Translations under genes and position numbers: made by a program
Part shown: one piece after another, positions 11,118-22,560 of the stretch
Position numbering within the stretch: position 1 is the first letter of the stretch
Layout: each line of letters starts with the position of its first letter
Assembly (NCBI GenBank): GCA_023374045.1
Contig: CM041777.1
Span: 485,933,594-485,997,593, forward strand
Length of the DNA stretch: 64,000 nucleotides
Direction of reading: 5' to 3'
Source of the DNA: Limonium bicolor
Taxonomy: Eukaryota > Streptophyta > Magnoliopsida > Caryophyllales > Plumbaginaceae
The notes under the pieces: model-generated
Database searches by the model: none
Seen by the model: only the letters and a program-made list of their open reading frames with translations
What the model was told of the DNA's origin: nothing

Positions 11118-11477
11118 GAGTTTTCTTTATTTTTAGAGGGGTTTTTCTTTCGGTATGTACCTTTTGTGTTTTGCCGAATATTTTGTAATGACTACACTTT
11201 GCAATTGTTTTTACCCCGCTCTTGGGAGGAATATAAGTTATACTCTTCACCATTTTTATTAATTTGTCTGCCGGAGTACTTCTTTTTTTTAGACAATTTG
11301 TTTATAACTGTGGCATTCTCCCCCTTTTTTTGAATGGTGTACATATGGTTTCCTTATGCAAGTTATGTTAGTTAAGTGTTCGCTCTTACAGCACAAGAAA
11401 CTTGTGCTTATTGACTGAAGTTTTGTTTTTAGTAGCCGAATCTTTTTCTTTCAAAGTATGGTCGTCTGGCCGGATTT

Positions 11478-11944
11478 TTCTTTCAAGGCATGGTAGCCTG
11501 CGGCTCGTTGGGGTGCTTACTTTCAGGGCATGATAGCCTGCGGCTCGTTGGCCGGTGCTTACTTTCAAGGCATGATAGCCTGCGGCTCGTTGGCCGGTGC
11601 TTACTTTCAGGGCATGATAGCCTGCGGCTCGTTGGTCGGTGCTTACTTTCAAGGCATGATAGCCTGCGGCTCATTGGCCGGTGCTTACTTTCAAGGCATG
11701 ATATCCTGCGGCTCGTTGGCCGGTGCTTACTTTCAAGGCATGATAGCCTGCGGCTCATTGGCCGGTGCTTACTTTCAAGGCATGATAGCCTGCGGCTCGT
11801 TGGCCGGTGCTTACTTTCAAGGCATGATAGCCTGCGGCTAGTTGGCTGGTGCTTACTTTCAAGGCATGATAGCCTGCGGCTCGTTGGTCGGTGCTTACTT
11901 TCAAGGCATGATAGTCTGCGGCTCGTTGGCCGGTGCTTACTTTT
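11478..11944. repeat. 42-bp minisatellite, about 11 units
   Basis: Head-to-tail units of 42 bp (GGCATGATAGCCTGCGGCTC...GTGCTTACTTTCAA) with only scattered one-base changes, for example TCATTGG/TCGTTGG and AAGG/AGGG. The first unit is shortened. Because 42 is a multiple of three, long frames remain open on both strands, giving 14-residue peptide repeats. This is a by-product, not evidence of a gene. It lies between the end of integrase and the opposite-strand gene, the 3' UTR of the element. Confidence 0.95.
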
Positions 11945-12053
11945 GCTCTTTTTTAAAAAATAATACTTCTTTATTTGAAGAATCATGAATCTTATACATA
12001 GTATTTTTTTCAAACATTCACCATGCCAAGAAAGTGGCAATTCCTACCCTTCA

Positions 12054-13334
12054 CTATTTTAGGCGATATGAAGCTCGCCCCATCTTTTGGTGTATGATAT
12101 ATGGTCCCTCCCATTGGGGCTCTAGCTTCTTAGGCTTCTTAACTTCTCGGAGAACCAACTCTCCTGGAGCAAAACTTCTCTCTTTTATCCTTTGGTTGAA
12201 ATATTGCTCCACCCTGGATTTGTCTTTTGCCATTCTTATTGCGGCGGCCACCCTGGTTTCCTTGAGGAGGTCTAGATGGTCTTGTATTCCCTGATTGTTG
12301 GCATCCTCCTCATACGATTCCCACCTTATCGATGGTACCATAATTTCCGCCGGAATGACAGCCTCTAAGCCATACGTTAGCCTGTAGGGTGTTTCTCCCG
12401 TCGGCCACCTTTCCGTTGTCCTGTATGACCAGAGGACCGGGGGTAACAGCTCTGCCCACTTTCCCTTTCTTTCATTAAGTTTTTTCTTTATTGCCTTTAC
12501 TATTTGACCATTCACATTCTCGACTTGCCCATTTGCCTGAGGGTGTGCCACCGATGCGAACCTTAAGTCGATCCTCCATTCCTCACAGAATTCTTGGAAG
12601 CTTTCGCAATTGAATTACGTTCCATTATCAGTTATTATCGCCTTTGGTATACCGAACCTGCATACCACATATTTCCAGATGAACTCCTGTGACTTTCTAG
12701 CTGTGATGGAGATAGTGGGCATTGCCTCGACCCACTTTGTGAAATAATTGATGGCAACATATATGAACTTGAACCTCCCTGGTGAAGCTTCTTGGAATGG
12801 TCCTACAATATCCAACCCCAACATAGCAAAGGGAATTGGGCAGAGGATAGATTTTCGTTCCGCCGGAGGATTGTGTATTTTGTTTCCGTGTTCCTGACAC
12901 TTGAGACACTTTTGTATATATTCTTTGCAATGTTCCATCATTTTCGGCCAAAAGTATCCGAGCCTCAAGATTTTGTGCGTTGTGCTTCTTTCTCCCTGAT
13001 GGTTTCCACAGAGCCCATCATGTATCTCTTTTATTATTTCTGTCCCTTCGGCTATGGTAACACACTTCAGTGCCGGTCTTACGAAAGATTGCTTATACAA
13101 CTGGTTATTCTCAATGAAAAATGATGCGGCCCGCCTTTTTATTATCCTGGCCTCCTTTTCTTCTTCCGGCAATTTTCCTTGCCGTATGTAATCTATGATT
13201 GGAGTCATCCAGGATTCTGCCTCATCATTTGACTCTACTGTAAACACCTGAGCCCCATCTATGCTTGACGTAGTTCTGACTTCTAACCATATTTCATTGG
13301 GTACTCTTTCGGCCATACTTACTAATTTTGCCAA
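12054..13334 (-). pseudogene. Element A integrase
   Basis: Integrase of the Ty3/gypsy type that would insert the cDNA. Reading leftward from 13334: an HHCC zinc domain (H near the GLCGNHQGERSTTHK segment; CLKCQEHG near 12890), then the catalytic core with D in LGLDIVGPF (about 12820) and D in ITDNGT (12615-12630). A TAA stop follows (about 12613), and then E in HPQANGQVENVNG (12512-12550). The C-terminal part ends at 12054 with a GPYIIHQ-type beta domain and no chromodomain. The visible stop plus a frame change near 12552-12614 disable it. Confidence 0.85.
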
Positions 13335-13569
13335 GGCGTCAGCCTCGACATTCTCCTCGCCAAAGGTGTTTTAGTTCGCATCTTTGGAAATTTGCTTTTA
13401 GCTCCTGGACCTTGAGCGGGTACCTCCATAGCTTTTCCTCTTTGACTTCATAGATGTTGTCGTTCTATCTTGCTACCAACATAGAGTCCGAGTATACCTC
13501 TAATTATGTTAAAAGTAGGTTAAATTTTCATAAGCTTTATCTCCAACAGGATTTTATAGGAATGAAAAA

Positions 13570-14220
13570 CTAGAGAAGGTATCTTTCTATGGAACCTGTC
13601 GCCCCGAGGGCTGTAGCCACTTCCAACCCCTGGATAAAGGCTTCGTATTCAGCTTCATTATTGGTAACATCAAAGTCCAGCCGGAAGGCATAGTTCAAGC
13701 TTTGCCCATCCGGCGCTTGTACTACTATTCCAGCTCCTGCCCCACTTTTGGATCGGGCTCCGTCGACCCAAATGACATATGGACTCTGGGTCTGTTTCTC
13801 TTCTTTTGTAAAGTTCGTTTCTGTTATGAAGTCTGCCAAGGCTTGGGCCTTAATCGCTGTTCTGGGCAAGAAGTGAATCTCATATTGTGTTAGCTTCACT
13901 GTCCAGCTTACCATCCGGCCGGAGGCATTTGGATTGTTCGCTATTTGCTTGAGCGGCCATTTGGTCCTGACAAAGATTCGATGCGACTGAAAGTAGGGCC
14001 GTAATTTTCTTGATGCCACCACTAATGCAAACAAGATTTTCTCTATGTTAGTATACCGTCCTTCTGTTGGGCTCAAAATTTTGCCAGTATAGTAGACTTG
14101 TACCTCCCTTTTCTCTTCCATGATCAAGACAGCTGCAACTGTCCAATCTGTTACGGACAAATAAAGGTAGAGATCCTGGCCTGGGGCAGGTACGCCCAAC
14201 TTAGGCAGATCCCGAAGCAT
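13570..14220 (-). pseudogene. Element A RNase H pair (gypsy RNase H plus archaeal-type RNase H)
   Basis: One open stretch of 216 residues. The N-terminal part (YLYLSVTDWTVAAVLI, then ILSPTEGRYTNIEKILFALV, then a RTKWPLKQI segment) is the standard gypsy RNase H, usually catalytically eroded in this lineage. The C-terminal part (VIWVDGARSKSGAGAGIVV, NNEAEYEAFIQGL) is a second, archaeal-type RNase H with its D and E residues in place. The double arrangement is diagnostic of the Tat lineage. The second domain is cut off by a stop at 13570, about 60 residues early. A short region at 13335-13569 carries only remnants. Confidence 0.85.
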
Positions 14221-14259
14221 TTCCTTGATCTTTTCAAATGCGTCTATATACTCCTGTCC

Positions 14260-15010
14260 TCACTGGAATTTTCTATTCTTCCTGAGAATATTGAAGAACG
14301 GGATTGATTTTTCCTGAAGCTTGGAACAAAACCTACTTAATGTTGTGAGTCTCCCGTTCAAGGCTTGGACATCTTTGATATTTTTTGGAGGAGAAAGGTT
14401 GAGGATTTCTTGACTTTTTTCCGGATCGACTTCGATACCTCGTTGTCCAACAATGAAGCCAAGAAACCTCCCTTTGGTTACACCAAATACACACTTCTCC
14501 GGGTTCAGCTTGATTTGGTATTTGTCCAGAGTATCGAATGTTTCCTCTAAATCCTTCATGTGCTATTTTGATGGACTTTTTACGACTATATCGTCAACGT
14601 AAGCTTCCACATTCCGGGCAAGTTGTTGACAAAATACTTTGTCAATCATCCGCTGAAAGGTGGCCCCTGCATTCTTCAGACCAAAAGGCATTACTTTGTA
14701 ACAGAATGTTCCGGCTGAAGTGATAAAGGATGTTTTTCCGAATCGTTTCTTTTTTTTATCTGATATAGCCGGATAAAGCATCTAGGAAACTTAACACAGA
14801 GCTCTGAGGAGTTGAAACCACCAATCTATCTATTGATGGTAGGGGATAGAAATCTTTAGGACATGCCTTATTTAAATTTGTGAAATCCACACACATTCTC
14901 CACTTTCCGTTTGCTTTCTTTACCATGACAACATTAGCCAGCCATCGTGGGTATGCTACTTCCCTGATGAATCCAGCCTTGAGGAGTTTTTAGACCTCGG
15001 TTCGTGCGGC
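14260..15010 (-). pseudogene. Element A reverse transcriptase
   Basis: The RT copies element RNA into cDNA. Pieces in different frames cover KAGFIREVAYPRWLANVVMV (about 14940-14999), CVDFTNLNKACPKDFYPLP (about 14850-14905), MPFGLKNAGATFQRMID, the catalytic AYVDDIVVKS (about 14580-14610), and the thumb segment KCVFGVTKGRFLGFIV (about 14440-14490). Breaks near 14781 and 14560 interrupt the frame. Confidence 0.85.
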
Positions 15011-15102
15011 CAAATCTCTTTCTTCCCCTATTACCCTTTTCCTTTGCCTAACCGCCGGATGCTTAGGTTCTACCCTGAGCTCATGCCGGATAACGCTTGG
15101 GT

Positions 15103-16021
15103 CTATACCAGGCATCTCGTCCGTGCTCCAAGCGAATGTTGCCCTTCTTTTTCCAGGAACCTCATTAAGTGAGTTTGTTCTCCACTGTCAAACGCAATTC
15201 CTATTTTAAAAAATTTAGAAGGGTCAGATTTTAAATGTACCTCTCTGGGGGGGTCTTGAGTTGTTTGATGTCCCTCTTCTTCCTGTCTTGGCTCCGGGGA
15301 AGAAGGTAATTTTCCCTTAAACTCCTTTTGTGACCCTACAGTTTTGATCATCTCCTCGCTAGGAAGACTGTCCATGATGCGAACTTCACACATTCGGGCC
15401 ATCTTTTGACTTCCCCTTATCGTAACCACCTTTCCTCTTGTGGTTAAATATTTTAATTTCAAGTGATGAGTACTGTGTATGGCTTTGAAAGCATTGATTC
15501 CTGGCCTTCCGAGATACATGTTATATCCAGACAGACCAGGCACAATAAAAGCTGTGATTTTCTCCATTCTCCTTCATCTCCTTGTCCAGGGTCATGGTAA
15601 AATCTATACTGCTGGAGGACGTGGTAGAAATCCTCCTACAAATCCTCCTAGAACCACCGAATATGGCTTAATTGGTCCTCAAGCACTTCCAACCTTTTAA
15701 CCGCTTCGGCTGAGATAATTTGCTCCGGCTCCACTATCAATCAGGATCCCTCATCATTCGATCGTTTACCTGTGCACGAATGACAAGTGGATCGTTGTGT
15801 GGATACAGCACTCCATCTTCATCTTCGTCGGAAAAGAAAATTGGAGGAAAACTTTCTTTTTTGGCGATCTTCCTCTCCGGGAGTTCCTGATGCACTTGAT
15901 GAATGTGCCTTTTTCTTTCATTAGGGGTGAGTGGTCCTACCTCCGAAAACAGTCCTGTGAGTTTTCTTAGAGAAAGTTTTGTTAGCCTTCTTTTTTTAGA
16001 GAGGGGGTTTGCTGTAAACAA
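15103..16021 (-). pseudogene. Element A protease region
   Basis: The upstream linker at 15737-16021 ends in the Tat-type lead-in FFSDEDEDGVLYPHNDPLVI. The aspartic protease signature LIDSGA lies at about 15727-15745 in a shifted frame, followed by the conserved YNMYLGRPGINAFKAI (about 15480-15530) in the 15103-15567 frame. At least two frameshifts separate these parts. The protease would have cut the polyprotein; here it cannot be made intact. Confidence 0.75.
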
Positions 16022-16329
16022 AATGCGAAAAAATGAAAATTCTATTCCTCTTATTTCGTAGCACGATATTTGACAATTTATTCCTACATGCTTGATTTTT
16101 AGGAAGACAACCTACGACAGCCTTACTTCCTAAGAAGTCTTGTTGTCCGAATGAAAAGAGAAAGAACTTTTACTTTCCTTCCTTACAGACCTGTTATCAT
16201 ACCCACCGATTTGCCAGGGTCAAGCCTGGGATGAACTTCCTCCTCCTGCCGTCCTCGTGACACATTCTGGGCGTTGCTCTGCTGACTGCCGTATTGCCTT
16301 TGTGCTCCGGCTTGTTGCTTTCCCTTCTT

Positions 16330-17564
16330 CTTATTCTCCTCAATGATTCGGAGCTCTTTCGCCAGGGTAGCACAGTTTACAGTCCGATGGCTGCGGTTTC
16401 CATGGTATTCGCAGAATGCAACTGGAATTTCTCCCTGCGGCGGCTTTCTTGGCTGAGGAAGGTATCCTTCTCTTACTACGGCAGCATACTTCCCTGGGTC
16501 GATGTGACAACAGTCCTCGCCCCTTGATGCTGCGGCCCCTGAGAGGAAGATCCGGCGGTTGACTTTTAATAATATGGCTTGTATCTTGATCCCTCTCTTC
16601 CGGCACTTCCACCTTGCCCCTCCTTTTCTGATGCTGTTGCATTTTTGAAGCTATCTGCTAGCTCCTTAGCCTTGTTCTCTACTATCTCAGACTTCAAAAA
16701 ATCATGGATCATTTCAGGTAACTCTCCATGAGTTTTTGGTGCCTCTGTCGCAATCTTTCCAGCAAGTCGAGGCTGAGCCAAGCCATTTCCAAAGGCCTTA
16801 ATCAATATTTTCTCATCGATATCATCAATTTATGCAACCTTCTTATGGAAGCGCTCACTATACTCCTTCACAGTCTCTCCCCTTCACTGCTTGACATCCA
16901 TCAGTTCTATTGTTTCCTTCTTCACCCTCTTGCTTGCGGTGAAGTATTGTTGAAATTCTTCAGTCAGCTGTTTGAAGCTGGTGATGGACTGCGCGGCCTT
17001 GTGGAGATCCATCCCAATGCTCTCTTCGAAAGCGTTCCCGGGAATAAGTTACAGAGAGCGAGGGAGCTGATCCCTTAAGTATTCATGGCAAACATGAATT
17101 TCTTAATATGTTGGGCGGGATCTCCTGTCCCATCATATTTCTCAATCGCCGGAGCAGCGAAATGCGGCGGGAGTTTTGCTTTTCTTATTCTCTCCGAGAA
17201 GGGGTACAAGCTCATGTCTATCTGGCCGTCCTCTTCCATTTCTTCCTCACTAATGACTAAATTGTGTGTCGATCTTTACTTTCTTCACCATTACTGCCTT
17301 TGGAATCCTTGTTTCTCAACTGCTCTATAGCCTCAGTCATTTCGTCCCACTTCTTCTGATATCCTCATCTCTTTGCATTAATTCTTGTTGTAGAGTCTCG
17401 TTCCCCTCCACAATTTTCTCGTCGATCGATCTGACTAGTCCCTTTAGCATGTCCTCGAGATCTTTCTTGGCAATGGCTTCTGGCATCTCCGAACTCATTT
17501 CCTCTTCCACGCGATTGTTATCCTCGGTAGTATCCTTCGGTGTCCTCTTAGATCTTGGAGCCAT
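16330..17564 (-). pseudogene. Element A gag
   Basis: The start is ATG 17562-17564, giving an Arg/Lys/Glu-rich leader of 75 residues that ends in a stop at 17337. Downstream, capsid-like sequence can be traced through several frames (16850-17200), as can a retained block at 16566-16805. Near 16390-16430 a zinc-knuckle remnant of the Tat form is seen in a shifted frame (C-x-YHGN-x-SHRTVNC). Gag would form the particle shell. Frameshifts are frequent, so this is a dead copy. Confidence 0.7.
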
Positions 17565-17681
17565 TTCTCGTATTCAGATCCTGCAAAAAATATCATTAGT
17601 TATTTCGGGATTTCCTCTACGAAACATCATAGATCACTTCCCTGCTTCTATGTGGTCTCGTGGTTGCATCTTGCTGTTCGT
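17565..17681 (-). other. Element A 5' UTR
   Basis: 117 bp between the gag start and the primer site. No other feature is seen. Confidence 0.6.
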
Positions 17682-17701
17682 TTCCCACAGACGGCGCCAA
17701 A
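17682..17701 (-). other. Primer-binding region of element A
   Basis: On the minus strand this reads TTTGGCGCCGTCTGTGGGAA, directly after the LTR end ...GGTTTCA. The same sequence, with one change, follows the 5' LTR of element B at 20973. It is the usual position and flavour of the primer site in Tat-like elements. I have not assigned the tRNA. Confidence 0.7.
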
Positions 17702-18123
17702 TGAAACCGTATACTACATCTTTAACATAATCCGAACTGATTTACTATCCTACGTTACCTGGTCTGATTACAGAATCTCGTAAGAAGGGAGAGAGAGAAA
17801 GAGAGAGCCTTTTGCTAGAATCAAGTGTAAGTTTGATTGCCAATGTTACGTGTCTTGTTTCATGGGGGTACACCCCTATTTATAGAGTTTTGGGGGCCTG
17901 GTCCTATGTGGACAGCTATTTTACATGTATAAGTACGGTTTTGCCCTCTCAAACATCTTTGACCGACCACAAGCGGCCGGCCATACTATATTTCGCCTTG
18001 CCTAAGTCCTACTTTCGTCCGGCCGGAGACGGCCGGATGCCTTATGTATTCTTACTTTCATCCGGCTGGAAGCGGCCGGATGCTCCATATGTTTTTTGCT
18101 TGGTACCATTTCTTCCCTTCTCA
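17702..18123 (-). repeat. Element A 5' LTR
   Basis: 422 bp, TG...CA ends, followed outward by the target duplication GTATA (18124-18128). It contains a TATA box on the minus strand (CTATAAATAG, plus-strand 17876-17885), consistent with a promoter driving gag-pol leftward. Repeated GGCCGGA / CCGGCCG motifs give it local GC-rich hairpins. Confidence 0.9.
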
Positions 18124-18130
18124 GTATATT

Positions 18131-18742
18131 TGCTACAAGAAACATTTCTTTTTTTGTTGGAAAATAGTCTTCAGTGACAGAAACAACAGTCTACTCAGTG
18201 AAAAATACCGTGAGTAAAATATTTAGCAATAGAAAATTGCGTAGGTGTTAGTTTTAGCAAGAGAAAATTCCGTAGGTGTTGATTTTAGCAACAGAAATAT
18301 TTGTCACAGATTGTTATGCACTCTAATTGAGTGAAAAATACCGTGGGTGAAGTATTTAGCAACAGAAAATTTCATAGGTGTTGGTTTTAGCAACCGAAAT
18401 TTCTGTCACGGATTGTAATGTAAATTAATAAAATCGAATTGTTAAACATCTTACCAACGGAAATGTTCCGTCACTAAAAGAATTATCCACAGAAAGCATC
18501 TGTAGCAAATGACTTTCTTGAAATGGAAAATCTGTCGGTAAAATATTTACAACAACAGAAAATTTTCCGCCAGTGATATTTTTTCAGCGACGGAATAAGT
18601 TTCTCTGGCGGAAAACTATAAGGACGTGACTTCTTCCCACGAAATTTTCCGTCGGAAAATTTCGTCAGTGATACCTTTACCATAGAATAATGACTTTCAC
18701 CTACGGAAATTTCGTCAATAAAACGACGCTTTTCTTGTAGTG
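18131..18742. mobile_element. Non-autonomous CACTA-like (En/Spm) element
   Basis: 612 bp bounded by TGCTACAAGAAAC on the left (a two-base variant of the CACTACAAGAA consensus) and GCTTTTCTTGTAGTG on the right. Between them are many direct and inverted copies of sub-terminal motifs such as CGACGGAA and TTTTCCGTC. This is the architecture of plant CACTA elements. It has no transposase. The 3-bp flanks (ATT/TTT) match imperfectly. Element A landed a few bases outside its left end. Confidence 0.75.
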
Positions 18743-18891
18743 TTTATTTCATATGTAAGTAAGCCTGGACGAGAGAAAAAAAAGATAGAGATAATCTGGG
18801 CAAGTGTTGATCAGACTTAGGAGTATGTGTAAGTGCTAGAGAGTTGGTGAGCTAGAGAGGACTGGGTTAGAGTATCAATACATTGGGTAAT
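18743..18891. other. Short flank
   Basis: Purine-rich non-coding sequence between the CACTA-like element and an LTR edge. Nothing recognised. Confidence 0.4.
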
Positions 18892-20480
18892 TGTAACACC
18901 CCCCTCATAATCACGTAATAATCACTCACGTAGTATTAATAAACAACGTCTCACAGCGGAAGTCTCACAGTAATTAAATATCACTCGGGTGTCACATGCC
19001 ATTACTCGCCCATACGAGTAAAGAAGCAGAAGTAAATTAAACACGAAACAACACTGTAATAAATACATAACCGCAGTGATAACGAGATACTAACCTATAC
19101 ATCAATCTAAACCAACAGTAACTTAAATGACAAGTGAGCGTCTATGTAATCCCAACTGTATACAACTCCATTAACACTTTAACTAATAATCATCCTAATA
19201 CATTGTGTGATCTCGTACGGTAATTAAATTCCTAACTACCCGGATCCCGCTCTTCGGCTTCCGCGGTAATCGTCACCTGCAGCAGTGCCATAAAGGCTCA
19301 GCGATAAACGCTGAGTATGCCGAGCCTGGACCTATTGGTCACTTAATAATCATGGTCGCCTTTATTAAGTTTGTTACATGCTTTACCGGTGTACAGGTAT
19401 ATAAAAGCAGTAAACGCATGGATGGCGGTAATGTAAACAGTTAATACAGGCACTACATTTCACACACACAACAGCACCATCACAGTGAATCACAACATCA
19501 ATAAACGAGTAGCCGTTAGTAACGGTCTGTTATTCAGTCAATCACACGACCCCCCGAGTCCCCACATACCTTTACACATTTTTGTTAGCGCAGTCGGGAG
19601 TCAAGTTAGGACATCCCGAATTAACCTTACTTGGACGGTAGTCCCATGCACACGAGGTGGCATTCACTTTGCCTTTTTAAAAGCATTCATCCTTTGCCTT
19701 TTTAAAGGCGTCAATGTTACCACCATGCCTGTCGATCTATCTTGGCTCGATCTGGTCAAATCAGAGTAAGCCCGGTCCGGGTTAACTCAAAAGATCTCAA
19801 CGCGCGACCAGTAGCCAATGACTAACTGGATTAAGGTAAACCATCCACATTTATCCACACTCCATTGTTGACTTAGTTAGTCAGTTAAACCGTTACAGTT
19901 TTAAATATGGAGAACATCACTTATTTGTTGGCTGCCCTGTGGGCCTTACGCATGCCTAGAGTCATTCTAGGTAATAACCATGTTCGAGTCAAGCTCTAGA
20001 GATCGACCATGTCGTAGCTCGTCCCTAAGTAATTTACTTAGGTTATAATATACATATATAATCATAACTTTAGGTGTGTTACATCCATTAACAACAATCA
20101 CAACACATTAAAGGCATATGTGTTTTATATAAGTCGATCTATAGTCGACGTAGTATTAGTCCCGTAGGACGTTCACGCATAATTAAATAATGCGGAAAGA
20201 TAAACAATTAACATTCCATAACACACATCCATACACACATACATACATGCTTCACACTCATTATGCAGCACACATATCCGAGCCCGAGGAATTCCTCAGG
20301 ACATCTCGGATCAGACTCCTTTATATACCGTTCACCAATGACCTAGGTTGCGCAGTAGACCACTAGCTCATCAAGCGCCTTCGTCGGTGATACGATCTAA
20401 ATATCAGGCACACTATTAGTCAATCCACATGACTTAGTTAAGTTCGGTAAATCCGAACAACATAAATAATCCCGACATTA
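18892..20480 (-). mobile_element. LTR remnant, minus orientation, related to the long chromovirus LTRs
   Basis: Starts TGTAACACCCCCC, the reverse of an LTR 3' end ...GGGGTGTTACA. It then follows, in reverse, the order of landmarks of the D2 LTR end: CAGCGG about 60 bp in, GGGTGTCAC, CGCCCATACGAG, and ATACCGTTCACC near 20328. It contains a perfect hairpin GCTCAGCGATAAACGCTGAG near 19288-19307. No coding sequence is seen. Element B interrupts it at 20481. Confidence 0.6.
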
Positions 20481-20485
20481 CACCC

Positions 20486-20972
20486 TGACAAGGACAAGAA
20501 TATGACAAGGCAAGAGGGTCAAAGCGGTCCAGACCACAGATCCCGATCCAGACCCCGGGCCCCCTTCGGGACCTTGTTCAGGCTCCAGTTTGGGCACCAA
20601 ATATCATTCCGGCTCCGCACTCTATGACTGGGACCCGTGTTCCGGCCCCATACTCCATGACCGGATCCCGCACCCTACGCTTTGAGGCCGGAAGGCTTTA
20701 TAAGGAAAGAAGTGCCAAAACTAGAAGGGTGGCTCCAAATGAAGTAATACCACATGTATAAAGGTTAAGAGATAGACTTCACCCTAAAAAGTCTATAAAT
20801 AGAGATAAGAGGCTCATTTGTAAGGGAACACAAGATTGGAAGAGAGAGAAAACACTAGAAAGCTCTCTAAAGTTGTAATACCAAAGGAAGTAATAAAGAC
20901 ATTGTCAATGAGTGGATGTAGGCTGGATTATTAGCCGAACCACTATGGGAGGAACCAAATTATGTATTTTCA
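20486..20972 (+). repeat. Element B 5' LTR
   Basis: TGACAAGGACAAG...TATTTTCA. It matches 30034-30551 almost base for base but lacks about 30 bp present at 30496-30525. It contains a TATA box (CTATAAATAGA, 20793-20803) and a GC-rich stretch with repeated CCGG/GACCC motifs. Confidence 0.92.
20793..20803 (+). promoter_or_regulatory. TATA box in element B LTR
   Basis: CTATAAATAGA, a textbook plant TATA box, about 170 bp before the LTR end. The same box is at 30342-30352 in the 3' LTR. Confidence 0.6.
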
Positions 20973-20992
20973 TTTGGCACCGTCTGTGGGAA
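20973..20992 (+). other. Primer-binding region of element B
   Basis: TTTGGCACCGTCTGTGGGAA follows the LTR end directly. It differs by one base from the site of element A. Confidence 0.7.
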
Positions 20993-22560
20993 ACAGAACA
21001 GCTGAAAGGCAACCACGAGGATTCCACGCGAAAAACCGTTTGATCAAAGAGAAGAGATCAGAAGAATCCATTTGGTGAAATCCGTCGGCGAGTTTCAATT
21101 TGTGCAATCGATATCTTCGGCATCTAAATTCCAGCCGCAATAGAAGGGAGCTAAAAGAAAAATCACAATACAAGAAACCGGGGGAGAGATTCACCGCGAT
21201 TGGAGAGATCATGGAGATTCGTTGAGCTTGCGGATCATACTTCAATCTAAGTTAAAATGGCTACGACTTATGCAAAGGCGTGTTGCGAAGAAGCTTACCG
21301 GATATCTCTCTATAAAGAGTGCCGGTCCAGATCTCGATTCCCATCAACACGGTACTCGTCGAACAAATTCGCTTGAGAACAAGCTTCAGGATGCGCATCC
21401 TTGCTCAAGATGCATATTCTTGCTCAGAAGACCTCTCGACAACGTTAACATTCGAATCTCAAAACACCAAGTCCATTCGAAGGCGTATCGCTCTTAGACC
21501 TTCGAAAGGATATCTTTGATCGACTGACGGAGGATTCTAAGCTACCACCAACTAAGGAATTAAGCTTCCGTCAACTGAGAGATCTAACTCAAAGATAAAT
21601 TCAGAACGGGAGACACATACTCTCGCCCTCGTTCTCGCTATTTACAATTCATTAATTTTACAATTAGTAATAATATTGCAACTGCATTTACGATCTTTAC
21701 ATCATTTCTTGATAAAGGTCCGAAGATTTTCAATCCGGTCGAACGGGAAAGGGAGAAATCCTAAAGACAGATTGAAGGCCCAAGAATCGGTGTTAACTTC
21801 TAGAATCGATGCTATCTTGAGGTCGACCACAGAGCTTGTGTCAAAAAAAAAAAGCTCGAAGAACCGACAAATCATAAGCTCTAAATCTGGATCATGGTGA
21901 GAAAGATCTGGAGGCATTCTACCCCGAGTATCAACCCGAAACCTGATCGGCGCCTCGGATCAATGCAAGACAAACCCAGACGGTGTTCAGTCTGATAGCC
22001 GGATACATCATCTTCAGGTCGAGTCCGGATGCATCGGCATTTTGGTATATAACCAGGCGTTTTGACGTTATTAATCCAGATGCAACCGCCTTTCTCTTGG
22101 TTGGAGATTTTGCGAATAAAATCGAAATTGGAGACAAGAAACTGGCGCAATAATTTTCAGTAATCGGAAGACTTGTTTGACTGCGCCGGATTTCCTTGGC
22201 TGCGCCAGATGCTCTTGGCCGCAACAGATACTCTTGGCCGCAACAGACGCTCTTGGCCGCAACAGATTCTCTTGGCCGCAGGACTCCCTTGGCCGCAACA
22301 GATGCTCTTGGCCACAACAGACGCTCTTGGCCGCAGCAGATGCTCCTAGCCGCATCAATTTCCTTGGCCGCAGCAACTTCATCGACCGCATCCTATTCCT
22401 TGATTCTCTTGGCCGCATTAATTCTCCTAGCCGCATCGATTTCCTTGGCTGCACCTCAGTCCGTGACCGGAAGGTAGTTCAACTTCCCTGACCGCATCAT
22501 CAAGGTACAAGCCGGAATGACATCGCCGACTCAAAGCCAAGAGGTGTCTCCCTTCCAGGC
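20993..22560 (+). other. Element B 5' internal region, non-coding, with 19-bp repeat array
   Basis: Leader-like sequence with only short open frames. At about 22180-22460 a 19-bp unit (CTTGGCCGCAACAGATGCT) is repeated roughly ten times, decaying toward the right. 19 is not a multiple of three, so the open frames over it on both strands are incidental. No gag-like motif is visible. Confidence 0.7.

Larger units (their letters stand above)
6250..18128 (-). mobile_element. Element A: Tat-lineage Ty3/gypsy retrotransposon, degenerate
   Basis: The element is oriented right to left. Its 5' LTR (17702-18123) is followed inward by a PBS-type sequence. Then come gag, protease, RT, a double RNase H and integrase on the minus strand, a 42-bp minisatellite, an extra gene on the plus strand, and a polypurine-like end at 7102. 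The outer ends carry the 5-bp duplication GTATA at 6250-6254 and 18124-18128. The Tat assignment rests on the archaeal-type second RNase H, the gag/PR style, the absence of a chromodomain, and an opposite-strand ORF between pol and the 3' LTR, a known Tat feature. The coding regions hold many stops and frameshifts. Confidence 0.85.

Noticed and set aside
11478..11944. CRISPR-like array
   Set aside because: Units are contiguous without spacers, in a plant retrotransposon.
11483..12040. 185-codon minus-strand frame and its 157-codon plus-strand counterpart over the minisatellite
   Set aside because: Open only because the 42-bp unit is a multiple of three; no domain.
22071..22454. 127-codon minus-strand frame with repeated GQENLLRP-like words
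   Set aside because: Translated 19-bp repeat, frame-shifting; no conservation expected.
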